Shown here: piece after piece, positions 1 through 6,888 of the stretch
How positions within the stretch are numbered: the first letter of the stretch is position 1
Layout: the number at the start of each line of letters is the position of its first letter
From: Deltaproteobacteria bacterium
GTDB lineage: Bacteria > Desulfobacterota_C > Deferrisomatia > Deferrisomatales > JACRMM01
DNA length: 27,123 nucleotides
Direction: 5' to 3'
Assembly (NCBI GenBank): GCA_016218905.1
Contig: JACRCS010000470.1
Span: forward strand, 1 to 27,123
The notes under the pieces: model-generated
Seen by the model: the letters and a program-made list of their open reading frames with translations, nothing else
Databases searched by the model: none
Told to the model about the DNA's origin: nothing
Position numbers and translations under genes: made by a program

Positions 1-156
1 ACGACCGGCGGGGCGTCGTGCCCACGGGCCGCAGCAGTCTCCCGCCGGCGACAAACGGCCCCGAGCAGAGCCGTCGCGAGGCCGGTCGAGCAGGTCGTCG
101 TGGGGAAAGCGGAAGGCGGTACTTTGCGGCGGAAAGAGGAAGCCCGGACGGAGAAG
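1..156. other. Left-edge stretch with no gene recognised
   Basis: GC-rich sequence between the window edge and the dctP terminator. Short open frames exist on the plus strand but have no recognisable protein features and overlap one another. No RNA gene, repeat or promoter was recognised. The TRAP permease subunits (dctQ, dctM) that usually accompany dctP are not in this stretch; they could lie beyond the edge or elsewhere. Confidence 0.5.
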
Positions 157-182
157 GCTCCGCCCTCCTGGGAGGGCGGAGC
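157..182 (-). terminator. Hairpin terminator after the dctP-like gene
   Basis: Perfect 12-bp inverted repeat (157-168 with 171-182; arms GCTCCGCCCTCC / GGAGGGCGGAGC) starting 15 bases beyond the dctP stop codon. On the transcribed (minus) strand it is followed by only a short pyrimidine run (CTTCTCC), so the stem is strong but the U-tract is weak. It suggests the dctP transcript ends here rather than reading into permease genes. Confidence 0.6.
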
Positions 183-196
183 GGAAGCAGGGGGCG

Positions 197-1249
197 CTAG
201 GTGGGGTTCTTCTTCAGCCACTCCTGGCAGAACTTCAGGGCCTCTTCGCCAGGGAGCCCCTTCGCCTTCGTGTTGGCCACGTAGTCGGTGATGATGGGCT
301 TCACGGTCTCGGCCCACCGCACGTCCTCGGCCTTGGAGAGGCGCACGACCTTGACGCCCTTCGAATGGGCGAACTCGAAGCCCTCCTTCTCGATCTGGTC
401 CCAGACCCGGCCGCTCTTGTCGATCCACTCCTGGTTGACCTTCTCGATGGTCGCCTGGACATCCTTCGGGAGAGAGTCCCACTTCTGCTTGTTCATGGCG
501 ATGAAGAAGAACAGCGAGAAGGACGACCCGAAGTTCTGGGTGGTGTTGCTCACCACCTCCCCCATCTTGAAGCCCTTGAGGGACTCCTGGGGAGCCACGT
601 AGCCCTCGACCACGCCCTTCTGGATGGCGTCGTAGGTCTCGGTCATCGGCATGGCGACGGGCGTCGCGCCGAGGGCGGCGACGACCTTCGCGCTGGTCCC
701 GGTGCAGCGGATCTTCAGGCCCTTGAGGTCCTCGAGCTTGCCGATGGGCTTCTTCGTGTGGAAGACGCCGGGGCCGTACGCCATGACGTACATCATCTTC
801 GAGTCGGCGAACTCTTTGGGCTGGAACTTCTGGTAGTACGCGTTGGCGAGGCGGGTCGCCTGGATCCCGCTGGTATACCCGAGGGGGAGATCGATCACCT
901 CGGAGAGCGGGAACCGTCCTTTGGAGTAGCTCGCGACCGACATGCCGATGTCCGCGATCCCCTTGGTGACGCTATCGTAGGTCTGGTCCGGTGGAGTCAG
1001 GGTCGCGCCGGGGAAGATGTTGATCTTGACCACGCCCTTCGTACGCTTCTCGACTTCCTTCGCCCACTCCGTCGCCAGCGCGGTGTGCGCGTGCGTGGCA
1101 GGGAAGAAGGTCGCGTAGCTCAGCTCGTACTTCGCGGCGGCCAGGGCCGACCCAGAGGAAACCGCCAGCAGGAGGGCTCCCGCCGCGGCGGCCGCCACGT
1201 GGAGGGTGAAGCGTCGTCGTGCCTGTGCCTTGCCTGATCGGACCACCAT
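197..1249 (-). CDS. dctP: TRAP transporter solute-binding protein, DctP family
   Basis: Periplasmic receptor of a tripartite ATP-independent (TRAP) transporter, which binds organic acids and delivers them to DctQM permeases for cation-driven uptake. The 350-residue protein has the usual family length. Residues 1-38 form an export signal with an arginine cluster (ARRRF) before an Ala/Leu-rich core ending ALAAA; the RR-x-F pattern could be a Tat-type signal. The mature part opens with YELSYATFFPATHAHT, and the family core with the GLKIRCTGTSAKVVAALGA segment around 185-203 carries the ligand-clamping arginine region. An AAGGAG ribosome-binding site about 7 bases before the ATG supports this start. 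No dctQ or dctM is adjacent: the gene is followed by a hairpin and preceded by a 520-base spacer, so it looks monocistronic. The ligand cannot be told from sequence; the family call is firm. Confidence 0.93.
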   Translation of the reverse strand: MVVRSGKAQARRRFTLHVAAAAAGALLLAVSSGSALAAAKYELSYATFFPATHAHTALATEWAKEVEKRTKGVVKINIFPGATLTPPDQTYDSVTKGIADIGMSVASYSKGRFPLSEVIDLPLGYTSGIQATRLANAYYQKFQPKEFADSKMMYVMAYGPGVFHTKKPIGKLEDLKGLKIRCTGTSAKVVAALGATPVAMPMTETYDAIQKGVVEGYVAPQESLKGFKMGEVVSNTTQNFGSSFSLFFFIAMNKQKWDSLPKDVQATIEKVNQEWIDKSGRVWDQIEKEGFEFAHSKGVKVVRLSKAEDVRWAETVKPIITDYVANTKAKGLPGEEALKFCQEWLKKNPT

Positions 1250-1304
1250 GCGTCATCTCCTTCCCTAGAAGAGAAACGGGCGCCTTCCGCCCGTTCAAGG
1301 ACGG

Positions 1305-1375
1305 TTGTCAGTCATCAGTTGTAGCCATCAGTTCTGAGAACTGAAGACCGGAAGCCGAAAACCGAGAATCGGGAA
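1305..1375. repeat. Degenerate heptamer repeat with an orientation flip, in the dctP leader
   Basis: On the minus strand this reads as successive 7-mers CGATTCT, CGGTTTT, CGGCTTC, CGGTCTT, CAGTTCT. It then turns around at a perfect palindrome, CAGTTCT-G-AGAACTG, and continues on the plus strand as CAGTT/TCAGT-type units. The units match the CRGTTNT heptamers found before livH and before the acyl-CoA ligase gene. It lies between the putative promoter (about 1450-1482) and the dctP start, so it would be in the mRNA leader. Confidence 0.7.
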
Positions 1376-1449
1376 ACTTCGGCGGCCCCTCTCCACTGCT
1401 GTCGCCGCGTGTTGTCGACCGCGAGTCGCCAGGCCGGTCGGGTAGTTTT

Positions 1450-1482
1450 TCAATGATTGAAATATAATTTCATTTCTGGCAA
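1450..1482 (-). promoter_or_regulatory. AT-rich promoter with two palindromic operators before dctP
   Basis: An AT-rich island in GC-rich DNA. It contains two perfect palindromes side by side: TCAAT-G-ATTGA (1450-1460) and TGAAAT-ATA-ATTTCA (1458-1472). On the minus strand a TTGCCA box (1477-1482) lies 18 bases from AATCAT (1453-1458), a plausible sigma70 promoter, and the palindromes sit over its spacer and -10. This arrangement suggests a repressor-controlled promoter for dctP. The regulator is not identified. The palindromes are seen directly; the promoter assignment is inferred. Confidence 0.5.
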
Positions 1483-1608
1483 GCGCGAAGAACCTTTAGC
1501 ACCGAGCGCTCCCTCTTGTCAACGCGATCCCGGTGCATGCGCCATGCGCGCCCGCAGACCCGGCGGTTCAGCCCGGCACAGGCTCGCATCGATGGCAGGA
1601 GCTAGGCG

Positions 1609-1748
1609 TTAGGGATTAGGGATTAGGGATTAGGGATTAGGGATTAGGGATTAGGGATTAGGGATTAGGGATTAGGGATTAGGGATTAGGGATTAGGGAT
1701 TAGGGATTAGGAGTTAGGAATTAGGAGTTAGGAGTTAGGAGTTAGGAG
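1609..1748. repeat. Heptanucleotide tandem array (TTAGGGA)n, 20 units
   Basis: Fourteen perfect tandem TTAGGGA units (1609-1706) followed in phase by six variants, TTAGGAG or TTAGGAA (1707-1748). Just beyond, the strand sense flips: GTCTAAAGCCTAAAG contains the reverse-strand heptamer TTAGGCT twice, so the right end can fold back. The array lies 3' of the deoxynucleoside kinase gene and upstream of dctP. Runs of three Gs every 7 bases on the plus strand could form G-quadruplexes. The resemblance to vertebrate telomere repeats is coincidental. The perfect core suggests recent expansion by slippage. Confidence 0.97.
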
Positions 1749-1772
1749 TCTAAAGCCTAAAGCCTGCCTCGA

Positions 1773-2384
1773 CTACAAATGTCTCTCGATCGTTTCGAGC
1801 ACCTCGATGCGGTCGACCAGGTCGTGGCAGAAGTCGAGGCGGTCGGCATCGAGGACGAGGACCGGGGAGAGCCGGTAGTTTCCGATCCAGCGCTCGTAGA
1901 GGCGGTTCAGGTTCTTCAAGTAGACCGGGTCCACCTGCTCCTCGTACGACCGGCCCCGCAGGCGGATCCGCTTCCGGATCGTGCGCAGATTGGACTTGAG
2001 GTAGATCAGGAGATCGGGAGGGTTGAGGCTGCGCACGATGGTCTCATAGAGGAGCCGATATGCGCGATGATCGCGAGGGCTCATGTAGCCCCGGCGGTAA
2101 AGGTTTTCCGCGAAGACCTCGGCATCCTCGTAAATCGTGCGGTCCTGGATGACGGTTTCGTTGCACGCCCCGAGCTCCTGATGGATCCGGAACTTGAGCG
2201 TGAGGAAGTACACCTGCGACTGAAACGACCAGCGCCCCATCTCCCGGTAAAAGTCGGAGAGATAGGGGTTCTCTTCGTTCCGTTCGTAGAAGGGCCGGAT
2301 GTGGGAGTAGCGCCCGCAGAGGAACTCCACCAGGCTCGACTTGCCGCAGCCCATGTTCCCGGCGACAGCCAGATACTTGAGCAT
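1773..2384 (-). CDS. Deoxynucleoside kinase (dGK/dAK/dCK family)
   Basis: Phosphorylates deoxyribonucleosides to dNMPs for the salvage pathway, in the cytoplasm, using ATP. The 203-residue length is typical of bacterial dNKs. Visible motifs: P-loop GNMGCGKSS (residues 9-17), ERNEENPYL (34-42, nucleoside-site acidic residue region), FQSQVYFLTLKF (54-65, conserved Q for base recognition), QDRTIYEDAEVFA (80-92, the DRS/ERS-like motif), and an arginine-rich lid, RIRLRGRSYE, near 138-147. It is the last gene of the rex operon, 59 bases after the response regulator stop. No clear Shine-Dalgarno precedes the ATG, which fits dependence on upstream translation. Substrate preference among dA, dG and dC cannot be read from sequence. 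Confidence 0.88.
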   Translation of the reverse strand: MLKYLAVAGNMGCGKSSLVEFLCGRYSHIRPFYERNEENPYLSDFYREMGRWSFQSQVYFLTLKFRIHQELGACNETVIQDRTIYEDAEVFAENLYRRGYMSPRDHRAYRLLYETIVRSLNPPDLLIYLKSNLRTIRKRIRLRGRSYEEQVDPVYLKNLNRLYERWIGNYRLSPVLVLDADRLDFCHDLVDRIEVLETIERHL

Positions 2385-2443
2385 CGATTGGGCTTAGAAT
2401 CCGTCCTGACTTCGTTCTTTGGCGAGGGGCCGCGGCGGACGCG

Positions 2444-2821
2444 TCATGACTGCGGCGGGATCCGCGTTTCGAGCGCCGTCTTGAGCTTCTTCTTGAGCTC
2501 GGTCAGATCCGACGACTTGACGACGTAGTAGTCGGCCGCGATGCTCTTGATGTCTCCCTTGAAGGAACCGTAGGCGGAGCAGAGGATCACCGGCAGGTCG
2601 TAGAACTCGGTTCGGACCTCTTGCAGAACGTCCAGTCCGCTCACGTCGACCATCTTGATGTCGAGGACGACTACGTCGGGGTGGAAGCTGCGGATATGGC
2701 TCTTGAGGTCCTTTCCCGTTTCGAGGGACAGGACTTCATAGCCCTCGTCTTCCAGCTCGAGCGTGTAGAGAGTGCGGATGTGCTCTTCGTCATCTACGAT
2801 GAGTACGCGCGCCACGGCCAT
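2444..2821 (-). CDS. Single-domain response regulator (CheY-like receiver)
   Basis: Stand-alone phospho-receiver domain of about 125 residues with no output domain. It begins with MAVARVLIVDDEEH (the DD acidic pocket). It has the phospho-acceptor aspartate in VVVLDIKM, the conserved Ser/Thr in ILCSAYGS and the conserved Lys in YYVVKSSDL; the residue after that lysine is Ser rather than the usual Pro. The frame runs open far upstream, but that extension reads as low-complexity Ser/Arg-rich sequence overlapping the glycosyltransferase gene and is rejected. An AAAGGAG box directly abuts the ATG at 2821, while a GTG two codons later (2815) has ideal 6-base spacing and may be the real start. It lies 40 bases after the glycosyltransferase gene in the rex operon. 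No partner kinase is adjacent. Confidence 0.85.
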   Translation of the reverse strand: MAVARVLIVDDEEHIRTLYTLELEDEGYEVLSLETGKDLKSHIRSFHPDVVVLDIKMVDVSGLDVLQEVRTEFYDLPVILCSAYGSFKGDIKSIAADYYVVKSSDLTELKKKLKTALETRIPPQS

Positions 2822-2861
2822 CTCCTTTGATACCTTCAGTGAGACTCGTTCACGGCAACCG

Positions 2862-4079
2862 CTAGAGTCCCCACCGCTCCAGAAGGTAAGGCTTTGCTTC
2901 CTCGAAAGCGAGGCACTGCTCCTCCACGTACTCCTCGGACTGCTGCAGCCCCATGCCCTCCGTCGCCCGGACGAAGGAGAGGGTACGGCCGCTGTAGAGC
3001 GGCCAGAGGGCGTCCAGCAACTGCGAGCTCGGGAGGATCCTGTCCCGGTATCCCACGGCCATGTCGAACAGGGCGTGAGCCCAGAGGAGGACCGGCAACT
3101 CGAACTGCGCAAGATCGAGATCGAGCACCTCCTGGAGCTTCCCGTACGTCGCCGGCGCGAGCGCCTCCCTCCAGACGTCCGTGCACTTCCGGGCGCCTTG
3201 CTGAAACTCCTGGAACAGCCCCTCGACGTCGACGCTCACCGGAGGGGGGAGCTCCGTCTCGCCGAGGCCGAAGCCGAAGATCGCGGTGGGCCGGCTCCAC
3301 TTCACGTCCCGCCAGAAGGGTCCCAACGCCTCCATGAGGTGGAACATCGTCCCGACAACCTCGCGGAAGAGCGGCCCCAGGTGGCCGCTGCTCTCCGCCT
3401 CCCGGTGCGTCTTCGGACGCCCCAGGAAGGCTTGGCTGATGGGCTGGCGGGAGTACATGGCGAGCGTCGCCATCCACACGTCGATGCCGAATCGAGCGAC
3501 GCTCTCGTCCCACGTCTCGTGCTGCAGGAAGTACTTGGCCAGCTCGCCTGAGAAGCCGAACTCTCCCCCGAGGGGCTGGCGGACGCGGCGCCCGTAGAGG
3601 CACCGCGTGAACGGGTAGGCCATGTTATTGGTCAGGGCCCCGTCGTATTTGTGCCTTAGATACAGGGGAGCGACGAAGCCGAAGTCGTCGAGGAGGGGCT
3701 CGCCCAGATGCCGGATCCATTTCGGCGTGATGCTCTTGATGTCCGCGTCGACCACGATGATCGCCCGCGCGCCGAGGTCGGTCGCCGCTCGAAAGAGGTT
3801 TTTGAGATTCGCGCCCTTACCCCTCACCCCGGGCGGCGTGGAGATGTACATCCGAGGGGTCTCGCAGGGGGCGGAGAAGAATGCGTCGCGGGTGCCGTCG
3901 GTGCTCGCGTTGTCGCAGTTGATGACGACGGACTTGCGGCCCTTGAAGAACTGCTTCAAGCCGAGAGACGCCTGCTCGGTCGGAAAGGCGATGTGGTCGG
4001 CTTCGTTCAGAGAGGGAATGCCGACGACGACCTCCGCCGAGTTGACGCGGCTAGGGTTTTCCAGAATCCATTCGGGCAT
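2862..4079 (-). CDS. GT-A fold glycosyltransferase (GT2/GT81-like)
   Basis: A 405-residue nucleotide-sugar-dependent glycosyltransferase. The N-terminal half carries the GT-A signatures: VVVGIPSLNEADHI (residues 17-30, start of the nucleotide-binding fold), the aspartate-rich INCDNASTDGT (53-63) and the metal-binding DAD of VVDADIKS (111-113). GVRGKGANLKNLF (84-96) resembles the acceptor-side loop of glucosyl-3-phosphoglycerate synthases (GT81) and related enzymes. No membrane segment is evident in the C-terminal half, so it is probably soluble. The ATG at 4079 was chosen because a GAGG box lies 7 bases upstream and the longer frame would run back into rex; this leaves 13 bases between rex and this gene. 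Product is uncertain: a compatible-solute precursor or a polysaccharide/lipid sugar are both possible. Its place behind rex suggests control by cellular NADH/NAD+ balance. Confidence 0.8.
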   Translation of the reverse strand: MPEWILENPSRVNSAEVVVGIPSLNEADHIAFPTEQASLGLKQFFKGRKSVVINCDNASTDGTRDAFFSAPCETPRMYISTPPGVRGKGANLKNLFRAATDLGARAIIVVDADIKSITPKWIRHLGEPLLDDFGFVAPLYLRHKYDGALTNNMAYPFTRCLYGRRVRQPLGGEFGFSGELAKYFLQHETWDESVARFGIDVWMATLAMYSRQPISQAFLGRPKTHREAESSGHLGPLFREVVGTMFHLMEALGPFWRDVKWSRPTAIFGFGLGETELPPPVSVDVEGLFQEFQQGARKCTDVWREALAPATYGKLQEVLDLDLAQFELPVLLWAHALFDMAVGYRDRILPSSQLLDALWPLYSGRTLSFVRATEGMGLQQSEEYVEEQCLAFEEAKPYLLERWGL

Positions 4080-4092
4080 CTTCGATCCTCGA

Positions 4093-4731
4093 TCAGCGCG
4101 TGCGAGCGTAGAGGTGGTACACGAGGTTGTCAAACTCCGTCGTCAGATCCACCTTCTTCACCTTGACGTCGCCGCTGGCCTGGATCTGGGTGGGCGCGAA
4201 GTTGAGGATCCCCTTAATGCCGGCCGCCACGACCCGGTCCGTCACGTACTGGGCCGCCTCGGCGGGGGTCGTGATGATGGCGATCTCGATCTCGTTCTCC
4301 TGGGCCATCCGGCCCAGCTCGTCGATCGACATGACTTGAATGCCACTGGGAAGGACTTCTCCGATCTTTGCGGGATCAGCATCGAAAGCTGCCACGAAGT
4401 TGTAACCGTGCTCCGCAAAGTTTCGGTAACTCGCCAGGGCCCGGCCCAGGTTCCCGACGCCGATGAGGGCGATGTTTCGCCTCTGGTTCAGTCCGAGCAC
4501 TTTTCGGATATCGAAATGTAGCTCTTTGACGTAGTAGCCTACGCCGCGAATTCCAAACTCTCCGAAATAGGTAAGATCTTTTCGGATCTGTGCGGCGTTG
4601 ACTCCACAAATGTCTGCGAGCTCTGCGCTGGAGATGACTTCGACCCCTTTCTTCTCCAGGTCTTTCAGAACTCTCATATAGATCGAGAGCCGTTTGATTG
4701 TCGCTTCGGGTACTTTCAGCTGTTTGGACAT
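4093..4731 (-). CDS. rex: Redox-sensing transcriptional repressor Rex
   Basis: Homodimeric repressor that binds DNA when NADH is low and releases it when NADH rises, tuning fermentation and respiration genes. The 212-residue protein matches family length. The N-terminal winged helix (1-80) includes the hallmark QIRKDLTYFGEFG (48-60). A Rossmann domain follows with GVGNLG (91-96) and FDADP near 117, and the C-terminal dimer helix shows TEFDNLVYHLYA. The start has a good GGAGG box about 9 bases upstream. It heads an operon with a glycosyltransferase, a receiver protein and a deoxynucleoside kinase. The promoter immediately upstream contains a Rex-box-like sequence, indicating autoregulation. 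This is among the safest calls in the window. Confidence 0.97.
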   Translation of the reverse strand: MSKQLKVPEATIKRLSIYMRVLKDLEKKGVEVISSAELADICGVNAAQIRKDLTYFGEFGIRGVGYYVKELHFDIRKVLGLNQRRNIALIGVGNLGRALASYRNFAEHGYNFVAAFDADPAKIGEVLPSGIQVMSIDELGRMAQENEIEIAIITTPAEAAQYVTDRVVAAGIKGILNFAPTQIQASGDVKVKKVDLTTEFDNLVYHLYARTR

Positions 4732-4765
4732 GAGGAGCGCCTCCTGCCTCGGTCTGGAGAAGAGC

Positions 4766-4800
4766 TTGTATATTTAGTCGCAAGCAAATAAGGTTGTCAA
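4766..4800 (-). promoter_or_regulatory. rex promoter with putative Rex operator
   Basis: On the minus strand a perfect -35 TTGACA (4795-4800) lies 18 bases from TAAATA (4771-4776). Overlapping the -10 is TTGCGACTAAATATACAA (4766-4783), an 18-base imperfect palindrome with the TTG...CAA ends and AT-rich core of the known Rex box (consensus TTGTGAAATATTTCACAA); flanking bases extend the symmetry to GCTTG...CAAGC. Binding here would block RNA polymerase, so Rex probably represses its own operon. Sequence match is seen; binding is inferred. Confidence 0.7.
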
Positions 4801-4870
4801 TCTCCGGATGAAAAAGAGCACAAGCTCAAGGGCGGGCGGGGCGGTGGCGCGCATGCGGGAGGGGAGGGGG

Positions 4871-4897
4871 GGCGGCGCCGTCGGGGGCGGCGCCGCC
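4871..4897 (-). terminator. Strong GC hairpin between ligase and rex promoter
   Basis: Perfect 10-bp inverted repeat (GGCGGCGCCG, 7-base loop, CGGCGCCGCC), about 40 bases beyond the acyl-CoA ligase stop. There is no U-tract on the minus strand (it continues with C-rich sequence), so it is a candidate pause or 3'-end-stabilising hairpin rather than a classic intrinsic terminator. Confidence 0.4.
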
Positions 4898-4934
4898 GCG
4901 GGGAAGACGGGGCGTCGTGGGGCGGAGAGGCGCT

Positions 4935-6623
4935 TCAGGCGGCCTTCGCCCGCCCGCCTTCGCCCATCTTGCGGCGCTCCTCGTCGCGGATCTCGCGGCG
5001 CAGGAGCTTTCCGACCTTGGACTTGGGGAGCATGTCGCGAAACTCGATGTAGTGGGGCACCTTGTAGTTGGCGAGCCGGTCCTTGCACCAGGCCCGAAGC
5101 TCGGTGCCGGAGACGCCCTTGGCGTCGGACTTCAAGACGACGATCGCCTTGATCCGCTCCCCCACGGCCTCGTCCGGGATCCCGACCACGCACGCCCCCA
5201 CCACCGTCGGGTTGTCCTGGAGCACCGCCTCGATCTCCGAGGCCGAGATCCGGTAGCCCTTGTACTTGATCACGTCGGCCGTGCGCTCCATGAACCGGAG
5301 CTCGCCGGCCTCGGTGAGCGCCATGAAGTCCCCGGTGCGGTAGTAGACGTCCTCTCCGATCCGGACGTAGGAGCGCTGCGTCTCGGCGGGCTTCTTCCAG
5401 TAGCTCTTGATGTTGGATCTTCCGGCGACGAGGAGCTCGCCCACTTCGCCCGGGGGCACGGGGTCGAGCGTCGCGGGGTCGGCGACGAGACACTTGTAGG
5501 AGGCCAGCGGCCGCCCCGTCACCGTGGGCTGGGGCTCGTGGTCGAGCGGGCTGTAGGCGACGTGGCCCACCTCGGTCGAGCCGTAGACCTGATAGATGGG
5601 GGCGCCGGTGCGCTCCTTCCAGCGGTTGAAGACCTCCCCGGGCAGGACGTCGCCGCCGCAGTAGCAGTAGGCGAGGCTGTCGAGCCGGTACTGGTCGACC
5701 CGATCGCTCTCGAGGATCATCCGGTACATGGCCGGCACGCCGAGCATCCAGCGGATCTCGTGGCGCTCGATGGTCTTCATCATCTCGTCGACGTGGGGGA
5801 TGGGCATGAGCACCGTGGTGTTGCCGAGATTGAGGCCCACGCCGATCAGGAACCCCTTGGCCATGATGTGGTAGAGGGGGTTGACCATGAGGATCGTGTC
5901 CTGGCCGGGGCGGACGTGGCCGGCGAGGATGCCGTCGGTCAGGTCTTTGAGGTAGGAGACCTCGGTGATGTGGTTGCTCGGGGCACCCTTGGGAAACCCG
6001 GTCGTCCCGCCCGTGTACATGATGTGGGAGAGGTCGCGGTAGGGGTCGATGTCGACGGGCGGCGGCGAGGGGGGAGCACTGTGGAGCAGCGCGCCGAAGC
6101 GGTGGATGTTCTCGCCGTGGGCGATCTTGCCCTTGGGGATGCGGTCGAGCAGGTGGCCGAGCGTCACCTTCCAGCGGGGTAGGCACTCGGTCAGGTTGGT
6201 GAGGATGATGTGCTTGAGGCGCCCACCCTTGGCGACCTCGTGGACGTAGCCGAAGTTCGTGTCCTGGCAGACGATCGTCTCGACGTCGGCGTCCTCGACC
6301 ATGTACTCGAGCTCGTGGGCCGTGTAGATGGGGGAGACGGGCACGACGACGGCGCCGAGGCGCTGGACGGCGAAGTTGGCGATCACCCACTGCGGGGTGT
6401 TCGTCAGGTAGAGCATCACCCGGTCCTGGTGACCGATGCCGAGCCGGGAGAGCGCGGTGGCGAAGCGCTCGACGAGCTCCTTGAGCGTTCGGAACTTGAA
6501 CCGGGTACCGAGGAAGACGAGCGCGGTGCGGTCCGGGTAGCGTTCGGCCGCCTCGTAGAAGCGGCTGAAGGTGTACTCCTTAGGCCCGGGCTCGATCCGG
6601 ATGCCGTCGAGGCTGAAGTTCAT
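4935..6623 (-). CDS. Acyl-CoA ligase (AMP-forming synthetase)
   Basis: Activates a carboxylic acid to its CoA thioester through an acyl-adenylate. The 562 residues cover the full ANL family fold: ATP-binding P-loop YTGGTTGFPKG (203-213), YGSTEVGH near 350 (adenylate motif), YRTGDF near 430 (ribose-binding aspartate), the hinge region, KGYRISASEIEAVL and the catalytic lysine in KSKVGKLLRRE (about K539). The substrate is not defined by motif: a medium/long-chain fatty acid or an aromatic acid are both possible. It follows livHMGF on the same strand after a 265-base spacer carrying REP-like repeats. Acyl-CoA ligases beside Liv-type transporters commonly act on the imported acid, so uptake followed by CoA trapping is the likely role here. 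An AGAGGA box precedes the ATG. Confidence 0.9.
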   Translation of the reverse strand: MNFSLDGIRIEPGPKEYTFSRFYEAAERYPDRTALVFLGTRFKFRTLKELVERFATALSRLGIGHQDRVMLYLTNTPQWVIANFAVQRLGAVVVPVSPIYTAHELEYMVEDADVETIVCQDTNFGYVHEVAKGGRLKHIILTNLTECLPRWKVTLGHLLDRIPKGKIAHGENIHRFGALLHSAPPSPPPVDIDPYRDLSHIMYTGGTTGFPKGAPSNHITEVSYLKDLTDGILAGHVRPGQDTILMVNPLYHIMAKGFLIGVGLNLGNTTVLMPIPHVDEMMKTIERHEIRWMLGVPAMYRMILESDRVDQYRLDSLAYCYCGGDVLPGEVFNRWKERTGAPIYQVYGSTEVGHVAYSPLDHEPQPTVTGRPLASYKCLVADPATLDPVPPGEVGELLVAGRSNIKSYWKKPAETQRSYVRIGEDVYYRTGDFMALTEAGELRFMERTADVIKYKGYRISASEIEAVLQDNPTVVGACVVGIPDEAVGERIKAIVVLKSDAKGVSGTELRAWCKDRLANYKVPHYIEFRDMLPKSKVGKLLRREIRDEERRKMGEGGRAKAA

Positions 6624-6642
6624 GAGGAGATCCTCTTGGGAT

Positions 6643-6663
6643 CAGTTGTCAGTTATCAGTACA
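6643..6663. repeat. Three-unit heptamer repeat upstream of the ligase gene
   Basis: In-phase 7-mers CAGTTGT, CAGTTAT, CAGTACA starting 20 bases upstream of the ligase ATG. Same consensus (CAGTTNT) as the arrays before dctP and livH. On the ligase mRNA strand the unit reads as ACTGATA/ACTGACA. Confidence 0.75.
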
Positions 6664-6677
6664 GGATGCCCAGCAAA

Positions 6678-6780
6678 TCGCGGCCAGGAGGCCGTTCCCA
6701 CAGAGATACCGAGGCACGTCAACGAAGTGCAGGCCTCTCCTCGAGTCCCTCCTCCTGTGGGAGTGGTCTCCAGACCACGA
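6678..6780. repeat. Inverted pair of REP-like palindromes
   Basis: Two related 26-base elements face each other: 6678-6703 (TCGCGGCCAGGAGGCC then GTTCCCACAG) and 6755-6780 (CTGTGGGA then GTGGTCTCCAGACCAC, ending GA). Each has an internal palindrome (CGGCC-AGGA-GGCCG; GTGGTCT-CC-AGACCAC) next to the shared CCCACAG/CTGTGGG tail. A further hairpin, TCGGCC-GAA-GGCCGA, follows at 6783-6797. This is the layout of REP/BIME elements spread by RAYT (TnpA_REP) transposases in proteobacteria. It lies between livF and the ligase gene. No RAYT gene is in the window. Confidence 0.75.
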
Positions 6781-6888
6781 TCTCGGCCGAAGGCCGATCC
6801 CGAGCCTCAGGGCCAACGCGGAGTCGGCCTCACCCCGAGTCGGGGGCGTACCTCGAAGGCCTCGCTCCCGCTCACCGACTGCCGCCTT

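Noticed and set aside
1609..1748. TTAGGGA repeats as a telomere or chromosome end
   Set aside because: Unit is 7 bp, internal to ordinary bacterial genes on both sides, and one of several short-period arrays in the window.
2822..3112. N-terminal extension of the response regulator at 2444-2821
   Set aside because: Ser/Arg-rich translation overlapping the glycosyltransferase gene out of frame; the receiver fold begins at MAVARVLIVDD.
4917..6182. 421-residue plus-strand frame antisense to the acyl-CoA ligase
   Set aside because: Asp/Val/Leu/His-rich composition typical of antisense to GC-rich genes; the ligase frame has all family motifs.
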